A DNA stretch of 64,000 bases, from the NCBI GenBank assembly GCA_030685065.1, contig JAUXQH010000029.1, positions 1 to 64,000 on the forward strand. The letters run 5' to 3'. Shown piece after piece: positions 31,452-40,491 of this stretch. The translations under genes and the position numbers were made by a program. This DNA is from Pseudomonadota bacterium (GTDB lineage: Bacteria; Myxococcota_A; UBA796; SXON01). The notes under the pieces are model-generated. The model had not been told where the DNA came from and ran no database searches. It saw only the letters and a program-made list of their open reading frames with translations. The number at the start of each line of letters is the position of its first letter. The first letter of the stretch is position 1.

Positions 31452-33542
31452 TCAGACCTCGATCCCACGCGCCCGCCCAATCGTGGGGTCGGGATCGCGA
31501 AGCCGCGCATCCGCCAGGGCATCCGAGCGGGCCAGCGCGCCCGTGCTGCCCGCGGCGCCGAGGAGCTGGGAGAGCCCGCGCACGGACCCGTAATAGTGGC
31601 CCGCTGCGTGGTCGGCGTCGGTGAGGCAGGCGCGAACCGCGCTGCGAGAGATGTCCGGGAGGTTCAGCGTGCCGAGGGCCTGTGACCAGAGGGCATCGAT
31701 GTAGTTCTGGTCCGCCGGAAACTCGAGGAGGCCCGCCAGGGTGAGCAGGAGCATGCCGCGGGGGCCCTCCACCGTCGCGAGCACGCCCCGATTTGGCAGG
31801 TGGCCGGCGTCGACGGCGGCCCAGAGCGCCTCGGCCGCGACGAGCAGGCGCTTGAGCTCCATGCCGGCGTGGGCGAGCCAGCCGTGGAACATGACCTCCG
31901 CCGAGAGCCCCGCTTGGGTGTCCGGCGCCAGCACGTACCGGCACAGTGACGGTTGGCAGCCCGGATCGCCCAGGTTTGCGCGCGGGGCGAGATCCGCCGG
32001 CGGCTCGTGGTGACTGTAGAACCCGGCGGATTGGAAGGTGTAGAACAGCTCGGCGCGGCCGGGCAGGGCATCCCACAAGTCGGAGTACTGGGTGACACGG
32101 TTGAGGCTGCCCGCCGCCCAATTCAAGCCACGCGCGGCGTCACCCCCGATTTGGGAGGCCGAGACCCCCGGATCCCGCGGGATCACCGAGGCGCGCACAT
32201 CCTCCGCGATCTCGTGCAGATCGAGGTCGAGGAAGCCATCGTACAGATCCGCCTTGCCGTCATGGTTCAGATCGGTGTAACGGGCCACCACGAGCGGGTG
32301 GCTCGGGCCCACGAACTGCACGAAGTCCGGCAGGCTCTGCTGCTCGTGATGCCACTGCGCCTTCCTGACGCGCCGCGCGAGCGCCGCGTGGTCCTCCCCC
32401 GCCGACATGCCCTGGAGGATCGCGACGAAGCAATCGACCGCCTCGGAGGCGGACACCTTTCCAGCGGCGGTACGGAAGTAGGTCGAATCCCAGGAGGAGT
32501 AGATGTCCGCGTCCGGGAAGAGCCGCGCGATGGCGAACCGCGTCGTGAGGCCCGCGCATTGGCCGTTGATCATGAGCTTGTAGCCGCGCTGCACCACGTG
32601 GGTGAGCGACGCGCGCATGTCGAACGCGCCGAGCTGCGCGTGGCGGTTCACGAGCACCCCCACGAACGCCTCGACGCCCATCTCCTCGTTCTCGTCCGTG
32701 GGGCTGGCCGAGCGCGCCCAGACCTCGATGGGCTGCCCCGACGGCGTACGGAACGGCGCCCGGAGCACGGTGTAACGGCGGCGCGGCATGCCCTCGACGA
32801 GCGGCGCGTCGGCCACCTCCGTGAAGCCGTGGCGGCCGGTGAGCACCTCGCACTCGCCCTCGTGGAAATCGAACGCCGAGCTCATCGCGAGCCGCCACGG
32901 CCCCGTGAGCTCGGCGTAGGGAGGCGCGGGGCGGACGAGCGCGCGGAGCAGGCCGGTGGCGCGGGCCTTGTCGGCGGCGCCCAGGCAGGGCCCGCGGAGC
33001 TGCAGGAGCTGGATTGCGTGGGCGCGGAGGGCGGGCCGGGAGGTGTCGCCCACCTCGCGCTCGATCCCCTCGAAGATCCAGCTGGCGGCTACGTCCGCGT
33101 GCGGCCGGAACGACGCGTCGCGCCGGACGGTCGCGATGACGTGGGCCAGGATGGTGACACACGCCGAGCGGAGCTGCGCCGCGCGGTCGGGGTCGGCCGA
33201 AGCGGCGGTGCCGCCCACGGCGGCGGCGTCCAACGCCACGCGGACCTGGCGGAGCAGGCCGCGCGCCTGTGCCTCGTCCAACCGCTCGGTGCGCACCGGG
33301 GCGTCCGGGTGGAACACGCTGGTGGGGAAGAGCCGCTCAAACGTGAGCGTGCGCCGGGTGGAGATCCAGCGGGCGGCGCGGACGAGCGCGGTCGTCGCGG
33401 CGATGCCCTCGGGCGCGGGGCCCGGCTCGTCGCGGAATTCGCCGTCCATCCCGATCCAGAGCGGAGGCGCACCACGCCGGCCCACGGTGAGATCGAGCAG
33501 GTTGACCGCGGTGTATGGCGGGGCAGGCGTCAGGTCCGGCAT
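31452..33542 (-). CDS. Large hypothetical protein with an EF-hand/VCBS-like loop
   Basis: A 696-aa protein without a signal peptide that I cannot assign. The N-terminal 330 aa are mixed, with helical Arg/Ala-rich segments. The middle contains INGQCAGLTTRFAIARLFPDADIYSSWDSTYF, which looks like a structured alpha/beta core with a possible Cys/His/Asp site. Further on, ARYTDLNHDGKADLYDGFLD is a clear D-x-N-x-D-G calcium loop. The C-terminal 200 aa are helical. It is a single gene, convergent with the OmpA gene. An enzyme acting on a polymer is possible but unproven. Confidence 0.7.
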   Translation of the reverse strand: MPDLTPAPPYTAVNLLDLTVGRRGAPPLWIGMDGEFRDEPGPAPEGIAATTALVRAARWISTRRTLTFERLFPTSVFHPDAPVRTERLDEAQARGLLRQVRVALDAAAVGGTAASADPDRAAQLRSACVTILAHVIATVRRDASFRPHADVAASWIFEGIEREVGDTSRPALRAHAIQLLQLRGPCLGAADKARATGLLRALVRPAPPYAELTGPWRLAMSSAFDFHEGECEVLTGRHGFTEVADAPLVEGMPRRRYTVLRAPFRTPSGQPIEVWARSASPTDENEEMGVEAFVGVLVNRHAQLGAFDMRASLTHVVQRGYKLMINGQCAGLTTRFAIARLFPDADIYSSWDSTYFRTAAGKVSASEAVDCFVAILQGMSAGEDHAALARRVRKAQWHHEQQSLPDFVQFVGPSHPLVVARYTDLNHDGKADLYDGFLDLDLHEIAEDVRASVIPRDPGVSASQIGGDAARGLNWAAGSLNRVTQYSDLWDALPGRAELFYTFQSAGFYSHHEPPADLAPRANLGDPGCQPSLCRYVLAPDTQAGLSAEVMFHGWLAHAGMELKRLLVAAEALWAAVDAGHLPNRGVLATVEGPRGMLLLTLAGLLEFPADQNYIDALWSQALGTLNLPDISRSAVRACLTDADHAAGHYYGSVRGLSQLLGAAGSTGALARSDALADARLRDPDPTIGRARGIEV

Positions 33543-33619
33543 CGGCGCTCCAGGCCGGACAAGCTACCGCTTCGTCCGCGAGCGCGTCAAGCCGCGCCGT
33601 GCCTGGGACGGCCCCGCGC

Positions 33620-34651
33620 TCAGCGCGGCGCTTGCGACGTCGGCCCCCCGCGCGCGGCCGCCTTCTCCCTCGCCGCCTTCCGCGCGGCCCGAGCGGCGCG
33701 CCCCGTGACCGGCTGCTCGATCGTGTAGGCGAGCACGGTGGGCTCCCCCTTGCGGGTGATGCGCACGTACAGCTCCGGCTCCTTCCGCAGCGCGATGTAC
33801 GCGCCGATCGCCTGGAGCACGCTGTGGATGCGGCGCCCGTTGATGTCGTGCACGATGTCGCCGCTCTTCAGACCGCCCTCGCGGAGCACGCTGCACCGCG
33901 ACAGGGCGACGCGAAAGCCGTCGAGCTCGTTGGTGGCCTTGTCGCGGTGGGTCCACACCGAGCCGAGCTTCTGCAGCTCCCCCATGTGGGTGGCGTAGTA
34001 CTCGATGAGATCGCGGTCGATGTACCAGGCGGCCTCGGCCACGCGCGCGATGGACTGCGACGACTCGGGGCACGGCGGGCGGCGGGGATGCCGCTCAGCG
34101 CGGTTGCGGGCGCGCTTCATCGACCGCACGGCCTGGCGCGTGTCCTCCACGGCCTGCTGGGCCTGGCCGTCATCGTCGGCGGCGGGGGTGTCCCCGGTGG
34201 CCTCCCCGTTCTCCATCGCGGCGAGCGCGGCGCGATCCGCGTCGGTCAGCGTGGGCTCGGGGAGCGGCGGCTCGGGGACGGCCGGCGGCGGCGGGACCGG
34301 GTCGGGCGCGGCCACGGCGACCTCGGCCGGGAGCGGGAGCGCCACGGGGATCGGAACGTCCACCACGGGCTTGGAGGTGGGGGCCGGGGGCGCGGGGGGT
34401 GCCGGAGACGCGGCGGGCACGCTCGCGATCGGAACGGGCTCGACGAAGAGCGAGACGTGGAACGGCGTGTCCAGCAGGGGCTCGATGGGGAGCTCGCCCT
34501 CTTCCTCATCGGGGTCGGACAGGTCGAGGTCGTCCTGGTTCTCGAACTCCGGTGTCGCTCCCTGACGCCACGCGAGCAAGCCGGGGGCCATCACGGCGAC
34601 GTGAAGGGCGGTGCTCGCGGCCAGGAAGGCGATCAGGCGGGAGGGGCGCAC
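33620..34651 (-). CDS. Membrane-anchored proline-rich protein with C-terminal PDZ domain (GspC-like)
   Basis: A 343-aa protein. It has one N-terminal membrane anchor (LIAFLAASTALHVAVMAPGLLAW), an acidic patch (DDLDLSDPDEEEGE), a long Pro/Ala/Val linker of about 90 aa, and a charged helix. The PDZ-like domain (about 265-320) contains SVLREGGLKSGDIVHDINGRRIHS. This is the layout of the type II secretion inner-membrane component GspC, and the anchor plus Pro linker also recalls TonB. No other secretion gene is in the window, so a GspC role is only a suggestion. Confidence 0.65.
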   Translation of the reverse strand: MRPSRLIAFLAASTALHVAVMAPGLLAWRQGATPEFENQDDLDLSDPDEEEGELPIEPLLDTPFHVSLFVEPVPIASVPAASPAPPAPPAPTSKPVVDVPIPVALPLPAEVAVAAPDPVPPPPAVPEPPLPEPTLTDADRAALAAMENGEATGDTPAADDDGQAQQAVEDTRQAVRSMKRARNRAERHPRRPPCPESSQSIARVAEAAWYIDRDLIEYYATHMGELQKLGSVWTHRDKATNELDGFRVALSRCSVLREGGLKSGDIVHDINGRRIHSVLQAIGAYIALRKEPELYVRITRKGEPTVLAYTIEQPVTGRAARAARKAAREKAAARGGPTSQAPR

Positions 34652-34696
34652 GACGGTACTCGACTATCCGATGGACGCGCCGCCCGCGCGAGCCAT

Positions 34697-35632
34697 TCAG
34701 CGGCCCACGAGCTCCCGGAGGGCCTCGGGCCCGGGCACGACCGCCTGCCACCAGATCGGCGCGCGCATGGCGCGGGCCCAGGCGGCGAGGCCACGCCCGA
34801 ACGAGGCGGGCCGCGGGTCCGCCCAGGCGACCGCCACGGCGCCGCCGAGGGCGAGGAGCGCCACGCCCGGGACGAAGGGAAAGCTCGCGCAGAGGCGGAG
34901 CGCGACCATGCGCGCGGCCACCTCTACCGCCCAGGCGTCCTCTTCCGGCGCGAGGACGGGCCAGCCCGGCGGCGCGGCCGGATCGAGGCGCGCCAGGGTA
35001 TCGACCATGGGGGCGAGGGCGAGGCGGACGGCGTCCCCGGTCTCCGGGCGCGCGAGGAGGGCGCCGAGGTCGGCGGCGTGCAGGCGGCGGATCCAGCGGC
35101 CCGCGAACCCAGGCGGGAGCTCCGCCGACGCGGCGCCCTCGCCGCCGAGGAGCGCCGCGAGCGCACCCGCCACGGTGACGCCCGGCGCGCCGAGGATGGC
35201 GCCCACCTGGGCCTCCTGGCGCGCCGCCGCCGCGTCGAGCGGCGCGTCGTGGCCGAGCGCGCCGTCGATCTGCGGGGGGGCCGCGCTCCGGGTGGCCCAG
35301 GCCGAATAGCAGCCCGGGTCGATGCCGACGCGGCGCTCGGCGCCGGTATCGACGAGCACGAGCGGGTATTGCCGGCAGATGGCGGGCTTCGACGCCGCGC
35401 CGAAGCGCGCGTGCAGCCGGCAACCGGCGCTGTCGAGGAAGACGCAGCGCCCATCGACGAAGCGGAGCCGCCCGTCCATGACCGGGCTGTCCACGCCGAG
35501 CTCCGCGCCGAGCGTCCGCACGCGCGCCACCTCCTCCTCCGAGACCAGGCGGACCCGCACCCCCATGCAGCTGCCACCGCAGCCGGTACAGGCGTGACCG
35601 AGGAGACCGACGGCGCGGGGAGCGGTGGGCAT
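34697..35632 (-). CDS. YkgJ-family cysteine-cluster protein
   Basis: A 311-aa protein whose N-terminal 130 aa hold the YkgJ-type zinc/iron-cluster pattern: ACTGCGGSCMG, then FLDSAGCRLHARFG, PAICRQYPL and DPGCYSAW. The rest is Ala/Arg-rich helix. The start at 35632 places the first Cys pair just after the N terminus; the longer track version has no support. It lies 71 nt downstream of bcrD on the same strand, so it may be the last gene of the benzoyl-CoA operon, perhaps supplying or protecting metal centres. Confidence 0.75.
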   Translation of the reverse strand: MPTAPRAVGLLGHACTGCGGSCMGVRVRLVSEEEVARVRTLGAELGVDSPVMDGRLRFVDGRCVFLDSAGCRLHARFGAASKPAICRQYPLVLVDTGAERRVGIDPGCYSAWATRSAAPPQIDGALGHDAPLDAAAARQEAQVGAILGAPGVTVAGALAALLGGEGAASAELPPGFAGRWIRRLHAADLGALLARPETGDAVRLALAPMVDTLARLDPAAPPGWPVLAPEEDAWAVEVAARMVALRLCASFPFVPGVALLALGGAVAVAWADPRPASFGRGLAAWARAMRAPIWWQAVVPGPEALRELVGR

Positions 35633-35703
35633 CGCGCACGTATAGCTCCTCCCCCTCGTCGGGCGCGGTAATCCGCTGGGTGAGCGCGTCCAACTCGACC
35701 GGA

Positions 35704-36576
35704 TCAGCCCGTGGCGGCGTAGGCCGGCACCGGCCGATCCTGGTCCCACGCCGGCGCGCCGCCGCCCAGCCGCCGGTACCGGTACGCGCCCCAGATCGCC
35801 GCGCCCAGTGCCCCGGCGTGGATGGAGAGGGGGTCGGCGGCCAGCTCGATCGCGCCGTTGGTCGCCTTCGGGTCGGCGGCGAGCGCGTCGCGGAGGGCGG
35901 CCTCGAGCCCGGCGTCACCCGCCAGGCCCCCGGAGAGGAACACCACGCCCCGCACCTTGAGCGAGCGGAGGAGCCGCGCGAACCGCCCCGCCATGCTGTC
36001 GTGGATGCCGCGGAGGATGTTGGGCGTGTCGATGCCGCGCGAGACCATGTTGATCACGTCGGTCTCCGCGAGCACCGCGCAGATCGAGGACACCGACTCG
36101 GGCTGGCGGGCGCCGAGGGAGAGCGGCCCCACCTCGCTGATCGAGACGCCGAGGTACCGCGAGATGTTCTCCAGGAACTGCCCGGAGCCCGAGGCGCACT
36201 GGCTCGTCATCTTGTAGTCGAGCACGCGGCCGGAGGCGTCCATGGAGACGGCCCGCGTGTGGAGGGCGCCGATGTCGAGCACGGTGCGGGCGCGGGGGTC
36301 GAGGAGCAGGGCGCCGCGGGCGTGGGTGGTCATGCCGTAGAAGTGCCCGGTCGTGAACGGGATCTCCTCGCCTTCGCCGGTGCTCGCGATGTAGTGCACC
36401 TCGTCGACGCCGGACTCCTGCCAAGTGCGCTGGACCACCTCGTCCACGACCGAGGCCACGTCGCGCCGCCGGATGCGGGCGGTGGCGGAGGCCAGCACGC
36501 GGGGTTCGCCGGTGCAGTCGACCACGACGGCCTTGACCGCCCCGGAGCCGACGTCGATGCCTGCCGTGATGGTCAT
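35704..36576 (-). CDS. bcrD: Benzoyl-CoA reductase subunit D (ATPase, BadF/BcrAD family)
   Basis: A 290-aa ASKHA-type ATPase subunit. Phosphate-1 loop GIDVGSGAVKAVVV, phosphate-2 loop TVLDIGALHTRAVSM, the cluster-binding segment TSQCASGSGQFLENI with its Cys, and the adenosine motif VVFLSGGLAGD are all present. With BcrA it forms the [4Fe-4S] ATPase module that fires electrons into the BC catalytic pair. Its length is close to the Thauera BcrD subunit. The start overlaps the bcrA stop (ATGA). Confidence 0.9.
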   Translation of the reverse strand: MTITAGIDVGSGAVKAVVVDCTGEPRVLASATARIRRRDVASVVDEVVQRTWQESGVDEVHYIASTGEGEEIPFTTGHFYGMTTHARGALLLDPRARTVLDIGALHTRAVSMDASGRVLDYKMTSQCASGSGQFLENISRYLGVSISEVGPLSLGARQPESVSSICAVLAETDVINMVSRGIDTPNILRGIHDSMAGRFARLLRSLKVRGVVFLSGGLAGDAGLEAALRDALAADPKATNGAIELAADPLSIHAGALGAAIWGAYRYRRLGGGAPAWDQDRPVPAYAATG

Positions 36577-37895
36577 GCCGCACCTCCCGCAACGTTACGG
36601 ACGGACGCCGGCTCGGCGCCCGGATGGTCGACCCGGAGCGCGAAGATCGCGGCGCCGAGGGCCCCGGTGTAGATGCTGGACGCCGAGATGTTCACCGTCC
36701 GCGCGCCGTAGTTCTCCGCCACCAGCTCCCGGAGGGCTCGCACCGCGGCGGGGTTGTTGGCCACCCCGCCCGTGAAGGTGAACTCGTCCGCCACGCCGCC
36801 CGAGCGCGCGAGCAGGCTCATCGCGCGCAGGATCACCGCGCGGTGCAGGCCGGCGAGGATGTCCTCGCGCCGCTCTCCGATGGAGAGGCGCTCGCGCAGC
36901 TCGGCGCCCGCGAACACGGTGCACGTGGAGTTGATGCGCACCCGCCGCTGGCTCTGCTCGGCGAGCGGGCCCAGCTCGTGCAGGCCGATGTTCATCTCGT
37001 CGGCGATGTAGCCGAGGTACCGCCCGCACCCGGCGGCGCAGCGGTCGTTCATCTGGAAGCTGGTGACGATGCCATCCCCGTCGACCTGGATCGCCTTGGT
37101 GTCCTGCCCGCCGATGTCCAGCACCGTGCGCGTGCCGGGGAACATCGCGTGGGCGCCGAGCCCGTGGCAGAGGATCTCGGAGCGGATCCACTCCTTCGGA
37201 AACGGCAGGCGGGCGCGCCCGTAGCCGGTCCCGCAGGTGACGCGGGCGTCCAGGTCCGTGTCGACGGCGGCCTGCACCGCGGCGCGGACATCGGGCGGAT
37301 TGCCGACACGATCGAGGGCCGCGCCGATGTGGTCCTGGAAACCGAGCTCCACCGGCGTGTTCTCGACCTGGATGATGCACTTGTCGTACAGGCCGAGGAG
37401 CAGGTCGAAGCTGGTGTTCTCGCGCCGCGCCACGTCCTCGGCGTGGCGCGAGTACGCCGATCCGGCGACGTCCCGGAAGAAGTCGGAGCGAACTCCGGGG
37501 TTCTGGGCCAGGAAATACTGCTCCTCCTCCGCGCGGACACCAACCACGATCTCCTCGACCGCCGCGTGGGCGCCGGCGCGCAGGGCGGGCACCACGGCCA
37601 GGTCGATCTCGGCGTGGATGCCCGCCTCGAGCCGCACGAGCTGGGCGAGCGTCTGTTCGACGCGGAACGCCCGCAACAGGCGCTCCAGGGCGGGATCGCC
37701 CGCCTGGTCGGCGACCCGCTCGCGGAGGAGGCCGAACCGCGCCGAGACGAACGCCTCGGTGCGCGCCACGTTCGCGGCGAGGTCGTAGTTGGCACGGGAG
37801 TTGGTGATCCCCTGCCCGAGCACGCGCCCGTCCTCCCCGAGCACGACGGCCTTGGTGGTGGTCGACCCGAGATCGACGCCGACGTAACAGTTCAT
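36573..37895 (-). CDS. bcrA: Benzoyl-CoA reductase subunit A (ATPase, BadF/BcrAD family)
   Basis: A 440-aa ATPase subunit with YVGVDLGSTTTKAVVL, TVLDIGGQDTKAIQVDGDG, the cluster motif MNDRCAAGCGRYLGYIADEM, STCTVFAGAEL and FTGGVANNPA. It is longer than BcrD because of an inserted segment after residue 50 (the FGLLRERVADQ...ENTSF region), as in Thauera-type BcrA. It couples hydrolysis of about two ATP to two-electron reduction of the aromatic ring. Both flanking junctions are 4-nt overlaps, consistent with equimolar synthesis. Confidence 0.92.
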   Translation of the reverse strand: MNCYVGVDLGSTTTKAVVLGEDGRVLGQGITNSRANYDLAANVARTEAFVSARFGLLRERVADQAGDPALERLLRAFRVEQTLAQLVRLEAGIHAEIDLAVVPALRAGAHAAVEEIVVGVRAEEEQYFLAQNPGVRSDFFRDVAGSAYSRHAEDVARRENTSFDLLLGLYDKCIIQVENTPVELGFQDHIGAALDRVGNPPDVRAAVQAAVDTDLDARVTCGTGYGRARLPFPKEWIRSEILCHGLGAHAMFPGTRTVLDIGGQDTKAIQVDGDGIVTSFQMNDRCAAGCGRYLGYIADEMNIGLHELGPLAEQSQRRVRINSTCTVFAGAELRERLSIGERREDILAGLHRAVILRAMSLLARSGGVADEFTFTGGVANNPAAVRALRELVAENYGARTVNISASSIYTGALGAAIFALRVDHPGAEPASVRNVAGGAA

Positions 37896-39199
37896 GGGGT
37901 GCTCCCGGGATCGGCGGGGATCGCCGGGGCGGGCGGTCGGGCCGCGGCGCGCCGCCGCTCACGGAGCATCTGGAAGTAGCTCTCCAAGCGGTTCTTGATG
38001 TTGGCCGCCGAGAAGTAGCGGGGATCCACCAGGTCGCTCTCGATGAACGCCCCCGGGATGCCGGTGCGCCTCTCGACCTCGCGCAGGATGAGCAGCTGCC
38101 CCGCCGAGAAGCTGTTGCAGCTCTTCACCGAGTTGATGACGAACCCGTCCGCCGCGTACTCCTCGATGTACTCGACGAGCATGTCGATGCGGTCGGGCAG
38201 GCTGTGGTTGGTGTAGCAGCCGCTGCAGTAGTCGCAGAGCGTCCCCAGCGGATCGGTGGGGTCGTGGCGGAAGCCGAAGTCGTAGGTCCCGCCGACCTTG
38301 GTGTAGGTGCTCGCCACCACCACGGCGCCCTCGTCGCTGAACATCTGCCAGAATTGGTTGAAGCTGGTCCAATTCGGCGGCCCCTCGATCACGAGGCGGA
38401 AGTGCTGAGCGTCGAGGCGGCCGCTCGGGGTCTCGGGGCCCTGGTTGGCCGCGATGCGCTCGTCGACCTCCTCCCGCAGCGCTGCGTAGTAGTCCGCGCC
38501 CTCCTGGGTGCCGCGGAACGCGCTGAACATCGGGCCGATGTAGTAGACGCCGCCGAAGTAGCTGTCGATCGGGCTCGGCGTCCGCTTGGCCGCGTGCAGC
38601 ACGTAGACGAGGTCCTCCTCCGCGCGCGCCGAGAGGCGCAACATCTCGCGCAGCTTCTCCTCGTCGTAGGGCCGCCCGGTCACCTTCTCCAGCGCCGGGA
38701 TGACGTCCTCGCGGAGCTGGCGGACCATGTAGGCGCGCTGATCGGCGGTGATCTGCCCGTCTCCCTGGTAGGGCACCTGGAGGAACACCGTCGGGCAGTC
38801 GTAGTGCTCGCGGAGCAGCTCGAACCACTTCATGAAGGTGTAGCAGCCGGTGTAGGACAGCAGCAGCAGGTCCGGCGGGGGCAGGCGGGTGCCCGTGGGG
38901 CCGATGTTGCCCTGGAGCATCATCCCGATGTCCGCCTTGACGTAGGTGCACACGTCGGCGCTGTGGCCGGCCTTCTCCGCCTCGGCGATGTAGCCACGCG
39001 ACAGGCCGCGCATCCCCGACTGGAGCGCGTTGATCTCGGGGAGCACCGGCAGGGCCCCGAAGCTGCGGATCAGCTCGGTGAGGTTGCCGGGGACGAAGGT
39101 GTACACGACCTTCTCGCCCGTCTGCGGGGCCGCCTCCAGCCGCTCGAAGTGGTCGCCGATCATGTCCTTCTGGAGGATCATGGAGCGGTCCTTGCTCAT
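37892..39199 (-). CDS. bcrB: Benzoyl-CoA reductase subunit B (2-hydroxyacyl-CoA dehydratase family)
   Basis: A 435-aa catalytic subunit. It contains VVYTFVPGNLTELIRSFGALPVLPEINALQSGMRGLSRGYIAEAE, a segment highly typical of BcrB, plus Cys residues in ADVCTYVKAD, SYTGCYTFMKW and LCDYCSGCYTNH that can ligate the [4Fe-4S] cluster. With BcrC it binds the substrate and a shared cluster and reduces benzoyl-CoA to cyclohexa-1,5-diene-1-carbonyl-CoA. The start ATG 39199 overlaps the bcrC stop; the long upstream extension in the track is a shadow. Confidence 0.92.
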   Translation of the reverse strand: MSKDRSMILQKDMIGDHFERLEAAPQTGEKVVYTFVPGNLTELIRSFGALPVLPEINALQSGMRGLSRGYIAEAEKAGHSADVCTYVKADIGMMLQGNIGPTGTRLPPPDLLLLSYTGCYTFMKWFELLREHYDCPTVFLQVPYQGDGQITADQRAYMVRQLREDVIPALEKVTGRPYDEEKLREMLRLSARAEEDLVYVLHAAKRTPSPIDSYFGGVYYIGPMFSAFRGTQEGADYYAALREEVDERIAANQGPETPSGRLDAQHFRLVIEGPPNWTSFNQFWQMFSDEGAVVVASTYTKVGGTYDFGFRHDPTDPLGTLCDYCSGCYTNHSLPDRIDMLVEYIEEYAADGFVINSVKSCNSFSAGQLLILREVERRTGIPGAFIESDLVDPRYFSAANIKNRLESYFQMLRERRRAAARPPAPAIPADPGSTP

Positions 39200-40491
39200 G
39201 GGGAACCTCCGTCGGCCGCGGTGGGAGAGTGGGGACCAGCGCGCGCGACGTCGGGGGCCTCGTCCCGGGTGCCGATCCAGAGCTTGATCGAGTCGGAGAA
39301 GGTCCCCGCCTGCTCGCGGTACTGCTGGAACTGACCGGTGTTCTCGGCGTACTCGAAGGCGATGCACGGGAGCTTCGCGGCCTCCGCGCCAGCGCGGAGC
39401 ATGGGGCGGTCCAGGAGCGCCGGATCGCAGAAGGACGGCGCGGCAAAGATGACGCCGTCCGCCCCGGCCGCGGCGACCTGCTCGGGGACGAGGCGCCGCT
39501 TTCCGCCCGCGTCCGGCTCGTAGTACACGCTCGTCTTGCGGTGGCGGAACAACGTGGCGTGCGCGAGGCGGGCGAGCGGGCCGGCGTCGGGCATCCCGTC
39601 GACCGGGGCGCCGTCGGGGCAGCCGGTCGGCCCGAGCACCAGGCGGTTGCCGATGAGCAGATCGTCGTCCACGACGTAACAGCCGGCGCGTTCGATGGTG
39701 CGGATGAGGCCGAGCGGAGGCTGCTCGCAGAACGCCCCGACGAGGATCACGCGGGCGTTGTCCCGGGCGTGCGCGGGGTCGGCCTCGGCCAGCCGCAGGT
39801 AGGCGCGGGCGCGGGGCAGCCAGTCCTCCACCGGGCACACCTCGCCAGCGCGGAGGAGGAGGTACAGCTCCTCCGTCGGCACCTTCCACGGGGCCATGCG
39901 CCGGAGGGTGTAGAGGGCCTCGACGACGCCGCGCATCTCGTCGTAGAGCGCGATCGAAGCCTCGAGGTGGGCGTCGGTGACCACGCGCCCGGTGATGCGG
40001 GAGAGGTCCGCGAGGATGGTGCGGAGCTCCTCCACCCAGAACCCCATGGCCCGCTCGGGCCGGTTCACCTGGGGAAGGTCGACGTAGTGCACGTAGGTGC
40101 CGGGCTCGAGCAGCTGCCACATGCCCGACAGGTTGCGGATCACGTCGCACGTGCTCGGGAACAACATCGCCGAGAGGCACCTCAGCCGGCCGGAGAGCCC
40201 GAGCTCGACCACGGACCGGGGCAGGTGGCAGATGTAGCTCTGGTAGTAGGCGTCGCCGCGGATGATCTCCAGGTTCCCGCCGCCGTGGACGCCCACCGGC
40301 AACATCCCCGCGGCGTGGATGAGCTCGCGCGGCACATAGACCGGCAGGTACCCGCAGGCCTTGCGCCCGGGCGCCGCGTCCAGCCACGCCCGGACGACGC
40401 CGAGGTCGAGATCCTCGTACAGGCCGCGGGCCCAGGCGACGATCTCGGCGCGCGAGGAGCCGCCGTCGCGGCGGGAGGGCTCGGGGGTCAT
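39196..40491 (-). CDS. bcrC: Benzoyl-CoA reductase subunit C (2-hydroxyacyl-CoA dehydratase family)
   Basis: A 431-aa subunit, somewhat longer than known BcrC. Family segments include KACGYLPVYVPRELIHAAGMLPVGVHGGG, YICHLPRSVVELGLSG, MLFPSTCDVIRNLSGMW and LPCIAFEYAENTGQFQQYREQ. Cys residues in YICHL and PSTCD are candidate cluster ligands. It pairs with BcrB in the active-site dimer. It overlaps dch and bcrB by 4 nt each. The gene order C-B-A-D is the same as in the Thauera/Rhodopseudomonas-type clusters. Confidence 0.9.
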   Translation of the reverse strand: MTPEPSRRDGGSSRAEIVAWARGLYEDLDLGVVRAWLDAAPGRKACGYLPVYVPRELIHAAGMLPVGVHGGGNLEIIRGDAYYQSYICHLPRSVVELGLSGRLRCLSAMLFPSTCDVIRNLSGMWQLLEPGTYVHYVDLPQVNRPERAMGFWVEELRTILADLSRITGRVVTDAHLEASIALYDEMRGVVEALYTLRRMAPWKVPTEELYLLLRAGEVCPVEDWLPRARAYLRLAEADPAHARDNARVILVGAFCEQPPLGLIRTIERAGCYVVDDDLLIGNRLVLGPTGCPDGAPVDGMPDAGPLARLAHATLFRHRKTSVYYEPDAGGKRRLVPEQVAAAGADGVIFAAPSFCDPALLDRPMLRAGAEAAKLPCIAFEYAENTGQFQQYREQAGTFSDSIKLWIGTRDEAPDVARAGPHSPTAADGGSP

